From NCBI GenBank assembly GCA_024305405.1, contig JAKNDB010000088.1, positions 2,374,001-2,438,000 of the forward strand: 64,000 bases of DNA. Reading direction: 5' to 3'. Below are positions 38,238 to 52,300 of this stretch, in pieces. The position numbers and the translations under genes were made by a program. Under the pieces are notes generated by a model. The model searched no databases, was not told the DNA's origin, and was given only the letters and a program-made list of their open reading frames with translations. Source of the DNA: Dirofilaria immitis. Taxonomy: Eukaryota; Nematoda; Chromadorea; Rhabditida; Onchocercidae. Every line of letters starts with the position of its first letter. Within the stretch, counting starts at the first letter, position 1.

Positions 38238-41200
38238 GCAAGAACAGCAATAACAACAACACCAATAATTAGAATATCGCCAAAAAGTAGTAATTGCGAC
38301 GAAAAACGAGGTATTCTGCGAAGTCTTTCATTTCAGGTAAAATTTATAAAAATCCTTCGAAGCATGTTTATCAGAATAATGAAATGATATGATAAGCCAA
38401 TAGTGATGTAATCAATCAGTCTATCAATTTATATTTATAGATAAGTACTCATTAAAATCTTCAGAACCAATTTTATGATTATGTAGGATTATTTCTTGAT
38501 AAAGAACGATAAACTTTGTCTAATAATAATCATTGATTGCCATTATTAGCATAAGATTAAATTGCTAATTCAATCGAAATTAATATTTATTGGAAATTTT
38601 TCTATTTGAAATAAAATGTTTATTTGGCGTAATGAATTAATAATCGATTAAAATTTAATAGCAAGTAAATAAGTATTTCGATGATTGAGTTGAATTAATA
38701 TATAAAATTTGATTCAATTTTGATTTAATTTTTAACTAAACATGCAAAAAACGATTATTATTATTTTGATAATAAATAATAAATTTGATTAGTCGAATTA
38801 ATTAAAATTAAATAATAATTGTTGGTAAATTTTTAGTTTAGTACATCGTTAAATCGTGGCCGACGTCGGTTAGCTGATATGTTTGATAATTCGGATGAAA
38901 GTGAACAACATGGCGCACTTAGTAATAGAGGTTGTAAGTCAAATCGTCTTGAATTAGCCATGTATTCATCAACATTTGGCGTACAACATTACGGTATTAT
39001 GTTGAAGCAAAGTAAACGGAAAAATCGAACAGCAAAATGGAATAAACGGTGTAGTAAATTAATTATAGTATTTATATTTGAATTTTATATTTTTGACTTT
39101 CAAATTCTATCTCTAATTTAAAATTAATTTTATTATTATTTAAATAAGTTTTTGTTTTGTAATTTAATTTATTTGGTACATTTATTTGAAATTGTTTTCT
39201 ATGACAATTTAGAAATTTAATTTATATAAAAATTTTAAAACTTATATAAAATATATTTCATTTTTAGATTTTTCATACTCAAGGAATGCTTTCTAGTTTA
39301 TTATAAAGCATCGGAAAAAAATATTTGAAAAACAAGACGAATGAATTTACACCCAAAGGTATTATTATTGTCACTGTATTTATTATCATTAATATTTGCT
39401 ATTATTATTGATGTCATATTAATGATTGTCACTTTATTACCATATTTATTGATGATTATTAATTCCTCAATTTCATAGAAGTATCTTTTAGCATTTAATT
39501 TCGTTCCTTATTTATCTATTAGGTATCAAATAATTTAGATAAGACATTTTCATTAATGATCATATCATGTCAGTTATCGTTTTATCATAAATTCTTGTTT
39601 TGCTTCATAATTAATTTTCGAATAGAAAATAAGGAAACTATGATTTAAAAGATAATTTTGATAAGCAAAAAAGATACGACCTAATGATAATTTTAGTAGA
39701 GTCAGTAAGTTCTAATCCAGAGTACAATTTTATTTTACATAGTAAATGTATTTATCAACTTTTCTGATGTACATTATTCAATGATTAACTAAAATTTAAA
39801 TACCTCAATTTATTTCTTTGTCTACTTCTCTATAAAACGATAAAGTTAATTAATTATTCACATATTATGCAGGGAAATTGAGAGGAAATTAATTACTTAT
39901 TAACTTCTGTTTACTATCATTAAATTCTAATCATTAAATATTGTCTAAAAAATGTATTCATCTGATCACTTAATTAATGATAAGCAAATCCCATCATTTG
40001 ATTTTCTTTTTATTGTATATTAGCGATGTTGATAAATTATTTAATTAATTATTATTTAAATTATGTCTGTCCTTTTTATAACAAAAAGTGTCCTTCTTTG
40101 TTTTTGTAGTGGTAATTTACAATACCAAAAGCAAATGCCTTATTACCTAAAGAATGATAGATCAAAATTTGATATTTTAAACAACATCTTTTATATAACT
40201 GATAAGTTAGATATTTAAAGAGATGATTTTTTTGTCTGATAAATATGAATCAAAAACAATTTTATATTATGAAATTAATAATACAAATAATTTAATTATT
40301 TTCACTATATTGATATTATAAATCTTTTCGGATTATTATCAACAATCGGGACATAATAACTTAATTTGAATTAGAATAATTTTTTATTACAAATACTTTT
40401 CTACTATCACTTAATATTATTTCATTTTTAATAAATTAATTATTTTTTTGCTTTTTATTCATTTGCTTATAAAATTATCAGGAATATTCAAATTTGGCGT
40501 AATTTAAATTATTAGGGAATTGTTCCACTTGTTGGTTGCTCTGTAGTAGCTGGTCAAGATCATGGTTATAAGAATTGTTTACTGATAACACATACACAAT
40601 TCAAATCAGCTATCATTGTTTGTGCACCAGATTCAAAAGCACAAGAAAGCTGGTTGACTGCCTTACGTGATGCTACAAAAATGTTAGTTAAAAATTTAAT
40701 TTAAAAATACTTTTTTTCTTTAAATTTCATAACTTATTTTTATCAAAAAAATTTGAAAAAAATGAAATATTTTTTTTTAATTTAAAAATAAAAAAAAAAG
40801 AAGAATTGGCACATTAAAAGAATATATTTTCGAAATAAATAAATGATAAAGAGAAAAATTAATAAATTTTAAAAACTATATTAATTATGCAATCACATAA
40901 CTTATCTTAATTACTCCATTAAACATTTTATTTTCTACTTTAAATTTATATATTAAAGGCAAACTTTTCTAATCTTTTTTTTCTTTGTCTAAATATTAAT
41001 TTCAAATTTCAATTATTAAATATTTTCCTAATAAATTCAAATGAAATAACGGTCTTTCTATTTATTTTTGTTCAAATATTAATTTCAAATATTTCAATTA
41101 TCAAATATTTTTCTATTGTTGATTTTTTCAAATTAGTAATTAAAAAAATTGTATCAAAGAAACATTTATATGAAATTATCAATTTAATAATTTTTTTTAG

Positions 41201-41656
41201 TTCATATAAAAATACTACTTCATGGGAGAAATTAGTGGATGAATTAGAAAGTCGTGGTGTATTGTTAAGTGAAGAAAAAAATGTATGAAGAAAAATTGTT
41301 AGCTGAAGCACAAGCACGTCAAGAAGAACATTGTCGTTATTTGGTTTGTATCGATTAAATATTAACTTAAATTTTAATAAATTATGAATTAATTTTAAAA
41401 AAACGATTGTTAGAAAAGGTAAAGGAAAAATAATTTCTTTTTTTACAACAAATATGCGTATAAATTAATTTAAAAAATTATTTTTTTAAATATTTATTTG
41501 AAAAATTTGAATGAAAAATAATTTAATAATAACTCAATTTTAATATATAATAATTTAATAGTGTTTTAATCTTAACATATGAATAGTAATCTAATAATAA
41601 TTTTATAGTTTTTTGGATAAAAATATTTAATTCGAACAATTTACAATAATCTTAAT

Positions 41657-41689
<33 letters not shown>

Positions 41690-44600
41690 TATACAATGAT
41701 TAAATTAGATGATAAAACTAGATGATAAGATTGATGTCATATATATATATATATTTAAATGATAAAAGATATTATAACTATTACGAAAAAATTTTATAAA
41801 AGAAAAAATATTTAATATATCAATCATTACTTTTTTGTTTTATTTGTCTCGAAATAAATCATACTAAACGATAGCAATAATTATCTGACGAAAAAAGAAA
41901 TGTAAATTGCTTACATCAATCTTATCATTTAATTTAATCACTTTTATCATGATTACAGTGTCTTGAAAAAGCAAAAGATGAATTGGAACGAGAACGAGAA
42001 AGATTAATTCGAATGACGAAAAAATTAAAAGATGATTTGCAAAGCGTAAAAAAGTAAACCATATCTATTTATCTTTTTCTTTCTTCTTTTTTACTCATAG
42101 ATTAATTAAATAATTAATCATTTGATTTCATTAATTTTGCAATTAATTAAACATAAACCTTTTATAAAACATATTTTTTTTACATTTTGTTTTTTGTTTA
42201 TTCGTTCGTTTGTATAATTAATTTTATTTAAAAAAAAGAAATTTATTTTGAATTATTTTAACAGCGAATTAAAAATTACGAATGAAACGAAACGAACTTT
42301 GGAACAAGAAAAATTTCATTAAATGCCAAAACTGAACATCTTGTCAGTAATATGCAGGTTAGTAATTTATCAAATTTAATTTTACAAACTATGAATTAAA
42401 ATAGGAAAGAAAAAAAAATTTCCGATAAATTAATTGTTATCATTGCATTTCTCATTAATTCATTTAATTAATTAATTAATTAATCTCTTGAAAAATTTAG
42501 CTAAATATAAATAAAAATCAGTGAATTTAATTAAAACACATTGAAATATTATTAATAAACATTGAAATATTATTAATAATAAACAAAATTATATTAAATA
42601 ATATTATATTATAATTTAATATTTTTGTTTATAAAAATTTTAAATTTTGAATTAGTCAAATATAAATAATCAATTCCATAATTTTGATAGCATAATTTTT
42701 TTTTAATTCTAATATTTTGCCTAACTTTTTTTCTTATTTTATTTAAGGAAAAGTAAAAAAATTCGCGTAATTTTAATTATATGATATGCTTAATTGAGGA
42801 AGAAAATATCACAGCAAAAAAGAAAGAAAAAAATCAAAAATTTAATTATTTATTTTAAAATATATTTAATTCCAAAATTTACAATTCTTATTTTTTTCAA
42901 TTTCTTGTATTTTTCTCTCTCAATTTCTAATTTTCTTTTGGAACAAAAATAATGAATGTATGGATATTTATTTATTTTTACATCAATTTATAGTCATTGA
43001 ATTTGGAAAAATCAAAAATTGAAGAGCAAGTATCATCGATAATCAGAGAACGTGAAAATTTTTACTCGAAAATCAAAACTTATCAACCGTAACATGTCAA
43101 TTAAAAAATCGATTAATGGAAATTGAAACAAAACGAATTGTATTTTAGCGGAAAAAGAACGTGTTGAAGCAATGTAATAATTATAATTCCTTCTTTTTTT
43201 TTCATTTTAATTTATTTTTAATTTAAAATTAATGATCAAATATATGCATATATATATGTACATGTTTTTTAACTCATTACTAATTCTAAAATTCGTTGTA
43301 AAATTAATTATCATGTATTTATAACCATATATATATATATATGTATATATACATATTTATAGGATGTATTTCAATTAATGAATATTATTCTATATTTGAT
43401 TTAATTTAATTAATTTTCTTTTCTGTAAATTTAAATTGATTTAAAATAACAGGCTTCGTTTAAATGAGAAAAAACCGTTGATTTGGAGAAGGAAAGAGAA
43501 TATTACAATAGTCAAACAATGGAACTTTTAAATTCATTAAAGGTCATCATTTTATCTTTTTTGTTTTTCTTCATTTAAAAATAGAAAAAGATATTTTTCT
43601 ATTTTTTAGAAAAGATATTTTTATAATTCTAAAAATTATAGGATAAATTAAAATTTTTTCTTATTTATTATTATCAAATAATCGATTATTGTTCGATTTT
43701 TGAATAGAAAATTAGAATTTATTAATTTTGTATTTCTTTTTATTTTATTGTTTTTTTAAGCTAAAATTTTTCGTTTTTAATAATTCAAAAAAAAATAATT
43801 CGATTTATATTTTTAATTTTATTTGAATTTATCAAAAAAACGAAAGAAATATTTGGATAATTTTTTCATTTTCTCCTTTTTTTTTATTTATTTACAGGAA
43901 GTAAGTGAACAACGTGATATAACTGAAGCTGAATTAAAAGATGAAGTAATGGCACGAATTGGTGCCGAAAAGCAACTTCAAGCCGCCGAAAAGCATTGGA
44001 ACATTTAGAAACAGCGCTAAAATTAACCGGTGCACAAATGAGCGAATTACAAGAACATATTATGCCTGATGTTCATAAATTAAGAGGTCAATTATATTTA
44101 AATTATTTTTTTGTTCTTTAAAAAAAAAATATTTTCATTTTCATCTTTTTTTATAAAATTATTTTAATAAATGGAAATTTAAAAAAATTTCATTTCACTC
44201 GTATTAGTTCGTTTAATTTCTTTTTTTTTTTTTCTTAAATTGTACTATAAGATTAGAATTAAAAGTTAGAAAAATGGAAAAAAGAAAAGAATTCTCGAGA
44301 TATAGTATATTAAAGATATCACTTATATATATATGATATTAAAGATATACTTTATATATATATATGATAATTTACAGTATCCTGTCGTGCTATATTAGAC
44401 CCTTTATTTTTGTTTTTTTTTTCTAAATTTACTGTAAGATCGAGAATTTGAAAAGTCTAAAAAAACAAATTATCTCATATGAATTATCTAATGAAATAAA
44501 TAAATATGTAAAATGTTATATCTTTTTAAACTTTTTATTTTTAATTTTTTTTTAGAATTTTTTGAACAATGTGCTGAAATATCAAAAATGGATGCAAATC

Positions 44601-44824
44601 GACCGATTATTATGCGAAATGCTATACATGCACGTCGTTCTTTGAGACGTAGTAAAACACGTATACGTGGCTCATTTCGACGTAAACTAGCAACAACACC
44701 ACTTACGATACAATCATTATCAACAACCGGATACAACATTACTAGTAGTACATCACCAATTGAAATGTCAAATCCGGAAGAGCCAATACCAAAAATTGAA
44801 TCAAATAGCCTAATGCATCTATGA
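38100..44824 (+). CDS. PLEKHD1: PLEKHD1-like PH-domain and coiled-coil protein
   Basis: Eleven exons: 38100-38336, 38837-39048, 39268-39358, 40516-40682 (approximate end), 41201-41343, 41959-42053, 42265-42357, 42994-43173, 43453-43542, 43898-44086 and 44556-44824. The order is: N-terminal Thr-rich tract from an ACA repeat; PH domain (HYGIMLKQSKRKNRTAKWNKR, FFILKECFLVYY, then GIVPLVGCSVVAGQDHGYKN and SWLTALRDA); a long acidic/basic coiled coil; and a conserved tail (FFEQCAEISK, MDANRPIIMRNAIHARR). Domain order and the tail match vertebrate PLEKHD1, a little-studied protein; membrane or scaffold function is inferred only. At least eight single-base frame breaks sit in short runs: 39315-39332 (up to three), 41275-41281, 42309-42313, 43059-43063, 43136-43137, 43469-43474 and 43989-43992. 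Splice phases agree once each is corrected. Confidence 0.85.
38171..38270 (+). repeat. ACA-rich triplet tract coding poly-Thr
   Basis: Imperfect (ACA)n within exon 1 of the PLEKHD1-like gene, giving a Thr/Ala-rich low-complexity N-terminus. It is translated in frame. Confidence 0.9.
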
Positions 44825-44983
44825 ACTAAAACTTTAATAATTCTAATTTAATAGAATTTTTTTCTTACTTTTTCATTATTTTTTAAAACTAAAAGATTTA
44901 ATATTCAAATAATACTTAACTTGCAAAAAAGAATTGATTGATCGAATTATTTGATTAAATTATCAAATTAAAATTAACATATA

Positions 44984-45023
<40 letters not shown>

Positions 45024-46379
45024 GTATAACTTATTTTAAAAAAGAAATAAAACAAGAATAAAATAACAAATAAAGTAATAAGTAAAGAGAATTGTTACAA
45101 AAAAAATAATATAACTTATTTATTTAAAAAAAAAAGGAGAATAAAATAGGAATAGAATAATAATTTTCTGTAATAATCATAAATGAAATTATTATATGAA
45201 ACAAATCAAAAAGCCTTCTTTCTCCAATTAACAAATAAGCGGAATTTCTTGATAAAAAAAAGCCTGAATAATATGATGAAAAGTACTGAATTAAGTATGC
45301 ATATTCAATTAGCGATGAGTTTTAACAAATGATATAATTCTTGGGTGGTGGAGAAAAAAGGGAAAAAAGTTTGACAATTTTACTGAATGAATTTTCAATT
45401 ATTTATTAACCATATTTGAAGAGAGAAGTTTCAAAAATTTTTTATTTTATTATTATTTCTTATTTTCTTCAATCTAAATTAATCATAAATTTCTTTTCTT
45501 TTTCTCCTATGTGTTTTGATAAATTATTGTTAGAATAAGCTTATCATTTTATTTATGTTATAATATATTTGATTTGTTTATTTTGCTTTTAGTATAATTT
45601 CAAATTTTGCAATGCAAACAAATATCAAAATATTCATAAATATATTAATCGTTCTCAACAATTTTATTTCCCATATCCTAGCTGAGATATATGAAAAGAG
45701 GAAAGGATTTAACATTATAAAAATATGGCAATCTATAAAAGTTTTAGGTAATGCTAAAAAAATACTGTTAAGTTGATCAATTTAAATCAAACATGATTTT
45801 AATCATCAAACAATGCAATCAAGAGGAATGCCACAACCTGATAATCGGCATTATGATTAACTTCTGGAATGTCAATGAAACGGCTATTACGCTGTATGAC
45901 AAAATTAATATCGTGAAATGATTAGTGATCAGATAAACTGATTAGATAAACTTGATAACACATAAAACTATTCAGAAAAATATATTTGCCTATGAAAACT
46001 CGAAACAAAATAATTTTTAAATAAGAGTATTGGTAATACAATAAAAAAGTAGTTGAAGTACAACAAAAAATAAGAAAAAAATCAAAACAGAGGTTGAAAA
46101 GATTTCCCTAATTTCCGTGTAATGAGAAGTAAAAACAAAATCGTAAAGTGGAATCTACGAGAATGAACAAAACAAAAGAGGCTGATAAAAGTTATGAAGG
46201 ACCTAAAATTTTAGATACTGTGGATTTTAAAAATATTATTGAGAGAATTTTTAGAAATATAATAAGAAAATCTTCGAGCAAAACTTCTTTCTATAAAAGA
46301 TTGAAATTTTCAGCAATTTCAACCAAAACAATTTTCGAAAAGGAGAAAATTCCAGTTAGGAATGAAGATAATTTAAACA
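44825..46379. other. Convergent intergenic region between PLEKHD1-like and IDE
   Basis: Both genes end here. Contains (AAT)n at about 44985-45022. A plus-strand frame of 88 codons at 46148-46414 overlaps the IDE stop codon antisense. It is Lys/Ile-rich, has no splice support and I do not recognise it. Confidence 0.55.
44985..45022. repeat. (AAT)n microsatellite
   Basis: About twelve AAT units in the spacer after the PLEKHD1-like gene. Confidence 0.9.
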
Positions 46380-49300
46380 TCATTGTTTTTTCTCTCTCGG
46401 AATATGCCGACTAATATCGATTGCAGGTTGTGGTAATGGATAAAGCGATAGACGAGACTTGAATGTTCTTATATTATCCACCCGCTCAGATGACTGCAAA
46501 AATAAAAATTATTCTAAACGTAAACAGTAAATTTATTACCCTAACGAAATTAGAAAACGGTTTGAAATAAATAATAATAAACTAATGGCGAATAATATCT
46601 TCTTACATTAAATGTGAAAAATTATGCCGTTGTATAAAAATTATGCCGTTATGCTTGCAAATTCAACAAAATCTAACGTAAACGAAATAGTTACTTACTT
46701 GCGTTGCATCACCAGAATCATTAATTTTGTGGTTCGAAATTGTGTCTTCATTTTCGGTATTGGCGTAAATTATCGTAGAAAGTTTTCGTCTTTCCGAAGA
46801 ATTTACCGCAAAATTTTTGTCAAAATATTTAATTATATCTGCTTTAGTTAGCTTTCGCAATATGGGCACTTCAATATCATCTGGAATTGAATTTATGCTT
46901 ATAAGATTGTTAGTTAAAGATTGAGTGCTTCATAGCTCATTTTCTAAATTGTTTAGAAAAAAATATCTCATGGGATTAACAGCCTGGTCATTAATATAGC
47001 GATTTGCCCATACAGATAAGTAAATCTTAACATAGAATTTTTCGAATTCTTTTAGTGGAAATGGAAAATTATGAGTTAAATAAAGTACTTCTTTCGAACA
47101 AATAAAATCCATTGTCAACTTCAGCCCAATAACGGCCTGCTTGAGCTTTTAATGTCTTTGGCTTTTCGAGACGTTTAGTTGCAAGTGCTTCAACGTTATC
47201 ACGAAATTCATTATCAGACATTTTTTCGAGGTCACTCTGGAAAAATAAATCATATTTTAAAAAGACATAAAATAAAAAATATGTATATATAAGAAAATTT
47301 TTACTCTGAATTTCTTAAGAAAATTCTCGATTCTGTTTTCCATAAATTCCGGAATATGTTGTCCCTGAATCAAGAATTCGATTCCTTGCACACCATTATT
47401 TCGTCTAGTTCCTGTGTGAACAATGTAACCTGGAAATGAACACATAAACTGTAATATTTTGAGCTTAAAATAATTATGAGGATGCGAAACTGAAGATATT
47501 CATAAATGTTTAAAAAAATCATATTTCTGCTTACCTAACTGTTCTGTCGTTCTAAGTTGATTGAAAGCAGGTTCAGCAGCCAATTGCACAACTAATTCTA
47601 ACAAGACATTTTCTCGATTATCTTGCTGACCGGTTTGCATAACATAATTAATGGATGCATTTGGATGTGTTGGTTGATATGCTCTATATATATATTGGCA
47701 TCCTGAAGTGGAAAAAGATCTTACATTCACTTTGAGTTTAAATTAAAACCTTCTAACTCAATGTTTTGGAAAAAGCAGGAAATGCAAAGAATGTGATCTA
47801 AGAGAAATTAAACAATGTAATTTAATACATCGTTGAAATTTTTCAATTTTGGTATAATACCAAGTTTCGATATGAAAAATATATGCCACAGTTAAAAACA
47901 ATATTAGCAAGATAATCTCAAAATTCAATCGAATGGCACAATTTTTACCTTTTGGAATTTCATGCTCTCTAAATTGATCTAATTCACTATCAAAAAGATA
48001 TCGAGTATCTGGCAGTTTTTGAATTTCGAAACAACATCATCGAGAATTTCGGTCGATTCCTAAAAATCAATTTCTCTACTTTCTTCTCTCTCTCTCTCTC
48101 TCTCTCTATAACAAAAAAATAAACCTGCGGAAAAGATGGAAAAAGAGATTGATTAAACATTTCAGAAGAAAAATAATACAGCTTACTTTTTCAGTGCTAT
48201 TGCCATAGACAAGCACCTCAATTTGCAAAGCTTGTAAAGATTCACGCGCAAATCTTCGTAATCTTTCAACTCCAGTATCTAAAATAGACCATTTCTTTCT
48301 TCCATTTCTACGATAATAATGCAAGGCTCTAATATTATCATCATGCGCCATTGATTTTGGATTCAATACAATGAAAACTACAATAATAAAATATAAAACA
48401 GAAAACTAACTCTCAGCACAAGCCAGTACTTCCTCCTTGCTCCATTGTCGACTACCAAGCAATAAAGTAGTATAGTAGTGAGATTGCACATAAGGTTGGC
48501 TTTGACGGAAATTTCGCAAATTTCGACAAAACGTTTCTTTTAATACATTGTATCGTTCTTCATCTGAATATCATGTCATGATGATAAATTATATTTGCTA
48601 AAAGAAGAAAATTAACTGTTTGTTAGAATTTTCTTTAAAGATCTAACAGTTTGTTCTACAACATATCTAAGCGAAATCAAGCACAAATCGATTTAAGACT
48701 GAAAAGTTCATTTTATTTCACTATCTTACCCGATCTCTTAAAGAACTCCTAAAGAAGGTATACTGTTTTAAAGAGGATATAGATCGAGATAACAAATACT
48801 CACTTAAGATTTCACATTAATCAAAAAAATTATTTCTTTTAAAATGCTCGTATCGATGTAGAAAAAAAAGCTTAAATAAAAAAGATAAACTCTTGCATAT
48901 TAGATGATATCATTCTTACGCCAATCTTCGCTTTTATTACCTGGCACAAAAGTAATTAACCGCTGAATCAAATCACTGATATATTTCGGTTGCTTCTCAT
49001 CATAACCTGATACATGCAAAATAATGCCATATGATTGCAAATCAAACGATGATTTCAGGCCAGCAAGATGTGCATTATAAGTTTCCTCACTGATAGCATC
49101 CTGAAAATAGGTTTCTACATGAATCTATGAATTTCTTTCAAACTATATAATTTTTTATGACCAAACATGGCAACAACACTGAAAAATGAAAATAAAATAA
49201 AATATTTTATGGCCGTTTCTTACTTTACTGTTTTTATACACAGTAAATTACCTGTAAGCAGATGACAAACATTGCAGATAGATAAGAATTCATCGGATCT

Positions 49301-52300
49301 GCTTGCATCATCGGTGATTTAATGGCAATTCGAGTATCTAGCTTCGGTAGCTTGAAATCGTTATCTTGCATAAACCATAACCGACACCAATCATCACTTT
49401 TAACAAGATATGGTATTTTCCTAAAGAAAAATTTTAAGTGATGTAATTTTAAAGCCAAATTTCTCTACAAAATATCTCATTTATGTCTGAAAACTATGTT
49501 AAAAAAACCGCAAATTCGGATCGAAAAGAAATGAAATATTTCTCAGTGGAAATAAAAAGTTCAAAATAACGTAATAACATTTAAAATAATATAGGGAGAG
49601 ACGGAAAACAAAAATTCTTGTGTACACTTTGTGTTTTCTACTAGATTTTTAATCATTTTTCAATTGCTAATTCGGATTTATGGTACAAATAAGAAAATTC
49701 TGTATCTCAAATTAAAATAATTCAACTTTCCTTACCTGGTTTCTTCTCTCGACTTCAAATCAAATTTCGTTGCAATATATTCATTTTTGACTGGTAAACT
49801 TAGAAAAGTTGGTTGTTTAGCTAATGCATTGTTGAATTTTGATAAAACTTCCTGTAAAAATTTTTAAATGGAAAAAGTTGACGGGTCAGACAATTGATTT
49901 TCGTTCTATTTCTAATTTTTTTTCATTCAATATAAATCTTCTTTTTAAGAGTAAAATTGCTCATCTATTTAATTCAAAAATTTTACGTGTGAACTTACCT
50001 TGTCAATTTTTGCATTGCTGTATTCTGTCCCATACCATTCTTCTTTTATATTATCTTTTTGCCAGCATATTTTTGTGAAATTACCGCATAAAACATATTT
50101 TTGGGTTTGATTTCTTCGATAAATTCTTTTATCAAATCTGAAATGTCCCTTCAAAATCAATTACTTTAGAAGATTAAATTAGTATCATGCCAAATAATTT
50201 AAATAAATCTCCATGAGTTTTCGCTTTTTTAAATTTAAATCAACTATATAACTTTTCTGGAAATATTTGAAAATGATAATACCTGGTTTGTAAAGATCCA
50301 TCTTATAATCCGCAGAAATTACATCTTCGAATGGTATCCGTTGTAATTCTGAGGAGATATGCGTAACATAATTCAGTGGATTTTCTTTATCCTTCAATAA
50401 TCAGTTAAAATATTTGAACTTAAGACAAATATTTTAATGTGTAATTTGAATTTTCTATATGATCAAAACCAATAGCTTTGCATTTCAAACTTCTAATTTT
50501 AAAAACATTACATTTAAACAAGGAAATTCACAGAAATTAAACACTGTACCTTAAAACGAAATTTGATTTCTTGCAGTTGCCTCAATTCATCAAAAATCCA
50601 TTTCAGTGGACCAGTTCGTTTTACCAAACCTACTTCATTGAATACCAGTTCAACGATATCATCGGTATGCAACAAACCTTCTGAAAAAACTCGACATAAG
50701 TACATGTTTTTAATTTCAAAATAAATTTTACGAAGTTTTAATTTCAGGATACATATTAGTTCGAAAAAAGATTTACATATAATCAATTGGCTGTATTATT
50801 TTTTAGACTGTCTTGGTTTTAAAATTTATAGAAAGTAATCAAAAATCGAACCTTCGCTTAAATCTACTGATATGCTGAAACTACCAAATCCCTAGCCAAA
50901 AGCCGATCACCAGCCGACAATGAATTAACCCATCCACGTTTTTGAGCTCCGACAGCAATGATCCCGGACCTTCATGGCCTATTAGATGAGCTGCAAAAAA
51001 TTTTCATTTGCAATAACATTTCTGATGAACTGCAAATACTTTAGAATATGAAATTTGAATTGCCACTTCTTGTAGATTTAATTTTGCTTAATTAAATGTT
51101 CAAAAACAAACGCAGGATAAAAATTAGTCATTTAGAAATCCTTGTTTTTTAATTTTCAAAATATTAGTAACACTAATTTTACCAAAAAATTTGAGAAAAA
51201 ATTAATGAAAACCAAACGAAAACAATTAAACGAAATTAGGCTATTTTGGAGGATTATTTACAATTATAGATAGCGTACAATTGTACAACTAATGATAACC
51301 TATAAATCTTGTTGACTTATTTGCGCCATTTACAAAAATTATTACCTTACGATGGGAAGAAGAAATTAATTAAGCAAATTGAGAGCGATTAAAAACTCAC
51401 AGACATAATGAGCAGGCCAAGATCGGTAATCATCTCGATAATCTCGAATAGGAAACATCAAATTCAAATATCGCAGATCTTTTACAGGTACCAGCTGAAG
51501 AAATATTTCGATGAAAACATATGTTGAATAGTTTAGAAAGTAAGGAACTGCAAACCCAGACAAAATAATTCTAGCAAAATCTTCAAAACGAAAAAACTTT
51601 CCATTGGTATTTTTGTATATTACATATATCATCCGGCAAAAGTTTGCATCGAAATGAAGCAACGTAAGGGAAAGTATTTTTTTATTTAAAAATTACAAGA
51701 AATTGAAGTCTAAATTTTCAAAACTACAGTTAATGAATATTATGGTGACAAATTGTACCTCAATTTTAACGCCCAGTTGTTCTTCACCATATGGACCTTC
51801 ATTCCAAACTTTTCTTGATACATTCTTCTTCTTAATATCACCAAAGCTAAGCGATCTAACCATTTCTTCCAATTGGTTTAATGATTCTTTACCCAAAATG
51901 GCGAATGACATTCTGGAAAAGATTCATTTAAAATTAAAAAATCCTTCTTGAAAAATAATTAGATTAGACAGAATTTTTCTACCTGCTATCATCTTAGTTT
52001 CAAATTGATTTATAAAAATTAAAACATCTTGATAAAATTTTCCGCAAGATAACAAAAATTTTCTTGAATTTTTTTGATCATTTGAAAAAGTAAGTTGTGA
52101 TGCTAGCAAAGAACTCATTTTATACAAGAAATTTGGTGAAAAAATATCGGCAAATTAGTCATGCACTATGAATAATCTAATATCTTAAATAATATTTGTT
52201 GTGAAACGAATATACTTACATGTCTGAGGAATAATACGTTTTGTGAAAATCCAAAAGAGCTTTACGTGGTTCAATTCCCTTTTCAAAGCATCAACCATAA

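Noticed and set aside
46148..46414. 88-codon plus-strand frame antisense to the end of IDE
   Set aside because: Lys/Ile-rich, unsupported by splice signals or homology, and overlaps the IDE terminal exon.
46930..47118. 62-codon minus-strand frame that looks like a continuation of IDE
   Set aside because: A GTACTT donor at 47089 spliced to 46880 gives the correct phase and restores the conserved [13 protein letters not shown] segment, so the frame is intron sequence.
48279..48366. Upstream part of the 86-codon frame overlapping IDE exon 16
   Set aside because: A TCTATTTTAG acceptor gives exon 16 its start at 48278 in the right phase; the upstream part is intron.
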